This document shows, one piece after another, positions 61,869 to 64,000 of a stretch of DNA of 64,000 nucleotides. Each line of letters opens with the position of its first letter. Position 1 is the stretch's first letter. Made by a program: the position numbers and the translations under genes. The stretch comes from Imbricaverruca yamaguchii (lineage: Eukaryota; Arthropoda; Thecostraca; Neoverrucidae): the NCBI GenBank assembly GCA_034440575.1, contig JAOTOL010001068.1:159501-223500 (forward strand), read 5' to 3'. The notes beneath the pieces were generated by a model, which was not told the DNA's origin, made no database searches, and was given only the letters and a program-made list of their open reading frames with translations.

Positions 61869-62269
61869 GTAAGTATTTCGGTCATCCTTACAAATATTAC
61901 AACTATGTTCGTGAGCTTTTTATTGTCTCCGTCACAGCACCAGCGCAGTACAGGCGACTGACTGACATACAGCAGACGGCAAACATTCCCATTTTATTTT
62001 TATACTATCACGCCGTTGATATATGACTGTAAAACTACATTTTTAGATGCTTACAATTCTGAAGTTCCATGGTACGCTGCTCCCACGTAATGACTGTAAC
62101 ATTGATGAATCTTGAGAGTCGAGATCCATTATAAGTAACCAATGGCAACGTGCGTACCTGGACCATTTGGGTGTAGTCCCTATGCTTGCTCCCCTGGCTC
62201 CTCGCACACACACCAGCACTACATTGCTTGAACGCCCGACCTGGACCGCTGGCAATGTTAAAAGTGTAG

Positions 62270-62399
62270 CACAAGTGACTACGACAGCCGTGCTTATGTC
62301 GACAGCTGCTATGGAGATGGCGGTGATACAGACTCAGGAGAATGCGGTGGAACAGGAGTGGTCGTATTTCCTCCATCGCGGCTGCCATTGGCATCACAG
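62270..62399 (+). other. Possible exon, acidic/Gly-rich cytoplasmic tail
   Basis: In the phase set by 61804-61868 it encodes TSDYDSRAYVDSCYGDGGDT, DSGECGGTGVVVFPPSRLPL and ASQ, ending at donor CACAG|GTACGC. Tyr/Asp/Gly-rich composition fits a soluble tail of a membrane protein. The acceptor (AGTGTAG|C) has a poor pyrimidine tract. Uncertain. Confidence 0.27.
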
Positions 62400-62759
62400 G
62401 TACGCGATGCATAGCCACCGCCAGCTCAGGCTAATCTTTAGCCCGACCGGGTCTCAATGAAATAAAATCGCGTTGAAGCACGACATCTCTGTTCGTTTCC
62501 CCTACGTTTGTATGGTAACAGAGGTGTAGGAGGGTTTGAATAGGCATGGTAGGCCAATGCACAGTATGGTAACCTTGTCAGTTAAAAAAATGTTTTGTTA
62601 ACTCCCAAATATAGTTCTGGTATGTTTTTTATGTTGATTCCGAATATCAACTTCTGAATTTTTTCTATTTTTCTTTGCCCGCAATGATCGATTGGAGCTT
62701 TTATAATTCTGGATTTTTGACATTCTGCTGTGTTATCAATAGAAGTAAAGTATAGCTTA

Positions 62760-63750
62760 ACACGCGCCCTGGAGGGCTTCTGAAAATAACGCGCCCTGGA
62801 GAGGGGGGGCGGATTCCGCCCCCCTAAGATCTCAGCTCCTATGAAGGCTAGAGCAACGAAATTCACAGGGTGGATGGGCACGATAATGAACTCTATTGTG
62901 TGCAAACTGCATGACCTTAGGTCAATATCTTCAAGGTCAAATGAGGTCAAAATGGCAAAATTTTATGGTTTTGCGTGGCTTGGCTTGTCATTGTTATAGA
63001 TCACTGTGGTTGTGTTTAAATGCTCCAAAATTGGCGTTAATGATGTTTTGGACATTACTAATGATGCAATACAGATGTCAGATCCGCCATTTGACCTCAG
63101 GTCACCTATATAGGAGCACTTTAGTAGGTCATTACCTGCTCCAGTTACCGGAACCGGGCTCCCATCCCGACTGCTCCGTTGGGCGGCTCGGCACCATCGG
63201 CTTCGCAAATAAAGGAGTGAAATACATGAATAAAGGATGGAAATGCTTGGGCACACAATGACAAACAGTAGATTTCGGGATGTATAGGGAGTAACATGTA
63301 AAGTGACATCAATCGCATGACAGTCATTTGCATTTATGATACATTCCAGTTGACCACGTTTGCCTCCATTAGCCTGTCATGAACTTGACCTGACTTGACC
63401 TCGGCGACCTAACATGACTTTTAAATTATATAGCATAACAATATGCATCAAACAAGTCGCTAGTGTTGTCAAGAACACTTCCCTATTGCCAATATACGGG
63501 AAGCGCATCAGCGCCGATTTTTGTGGTCTGGCGCTGTAAATTGTTTTTACTTTCACGGCCCCTAACTTGAAAACTTCTCGGCCGATTTCCACTTTTCTTG
63601 CTTTAAACAATGCGCCGGGAATTTCTAAGCTGGTAAGCGATAAATTTGGCGTATATCGGCCGGTACAATATGGAGTTATGTACGAAAAATCGGAAGGATT
63701 GGCGGATTTCGCCATACCCCCTCTAGAGCGTGTGTTAACCTGTTATGAAC
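62760..63750 (+). repeat. ~1-kb unclassified repeat, family 2 copy B
   Basis: Direct copy of 43284-44262 with shared blocks CGGATTCCGCC, GGTCAATATCTTCAAGGTCA, CAGTTACCGGAACCGGG and CATCAAACAAGTCGCTAGTG. Frames of about 100 codons have no motifs. Confidence 0.8.
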
Positions 63751-64000
63751 TTGACCTGACTTGACCTCGGTGACTTGACATGACTCTGGAACAATGTAGC
63801 ATGACAATGTACATCAAACAAGTCGCTAGTTTTGCCAAGAACACTTCCTTTTTGCTAGTATACCGGAAGCGCATCAGCGACGATATTTGTGATATGGCGC
63901 TGGAAAGTTTTTTTTACTTTAGCGACCCTTAACTCGAAAAAAATTTCGGTCGATTTTAATTTTTCTTACTTCAAACAACGCGCCGGTCATTTATTGGCAG
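63745..64000 (+). repeat. Third partial family 2 unit, tandem with copy B
   Basis: Repeats 63379-63632 with a 366-bp offset (ATGAACTTGACCTGACTTGA, CATCAAACAAGTCGCTAG, GGAAGCGCATCAGCG, AACGCGCCGG). It runs off the window end, so the element's 3' part may be a satellite-like tandem array. Confidence 0.85.

Overview
The window is animal nuclear DNA. Genes are split into many short exons with GT-AG introns, separated by tRNA-derived SINEs, non-LTR retrotransposon fragments, minisatellites and other repeats. There is no operon structure and there are no bacterial signals. One three-repeat Myb gene of the vertebrate A/B/c-Myb type, beside a JMJD6 gene and many CR1-, Jockey- and SINE-like repeats, fits an invertebrate bilaterian. 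I cannot name the species. The intronic minisatellites that run across splice sites resemble what has been reported for amphioxus introns, but the interspersed repeats would also fit a crustacean or chelicerate.

Three protein-coding genes can be read. (1) A Myb transcription factor on the + strand has 12 coding exons from 6290 to 35041. All exon phases agree and give a protein of about 706 residues with R1-R2-R3, polyPro and polyGln tracts and the conserved C-terminal Myb motifs. (2) A JMJD6 jumonji hydroxylase lies on the - strand, with 7 exons from 53849 down to 44828. It encodes about 466 residues with an intact iron/2-oxoglutarate site and an RS-like tail made from a coding minisatellite. 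(3) The 5' part of a claudin/PMP22/CACNG-superfamily four-TM protein lies on the + strand, with exons from 57124 to 60319. Its third and fourth membrane segments were not found. Myb and JMJD6 are convergent, about 9.8 kb apart. JMJD6 and the claudin-like gene are divergent, about 3.3 kb apart.

Layout: 1-6 kb holds degenerate repeats, a SINE and one arm of a ~450-bp inverted repeat. 6.3-35 kb is the Myb gene. Its introns hold SINEs, a dead Jockey-like LINE, a 225-nt polypyrimidine tract and many minisatellites, several of which start at or run over splice sites. 35-44.8 kb is repeat-rich intergenic DNA. 44.8-53.9 kb is JMJD6, with a CR1-like LINE in one intron and a LINE 3' end close to exon 1. 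53.9-57.1 kb holds a second CR1-like copy. 57.1-62.4 kb is the claudin-like gene and possible further exons. 62.7-64 kb is a second copy of a ~1-kb unclassified repeat also seen at 43.3 kb.

The most unusual pattern is that several minisatellites carry the exon-intron junction itself in every unit (Myb exons 3, 10 and 11), or begin at the junction (Myb exon 2, JMJD6 exon 3). They lay out rows of decoy splice sites next to the real ones.
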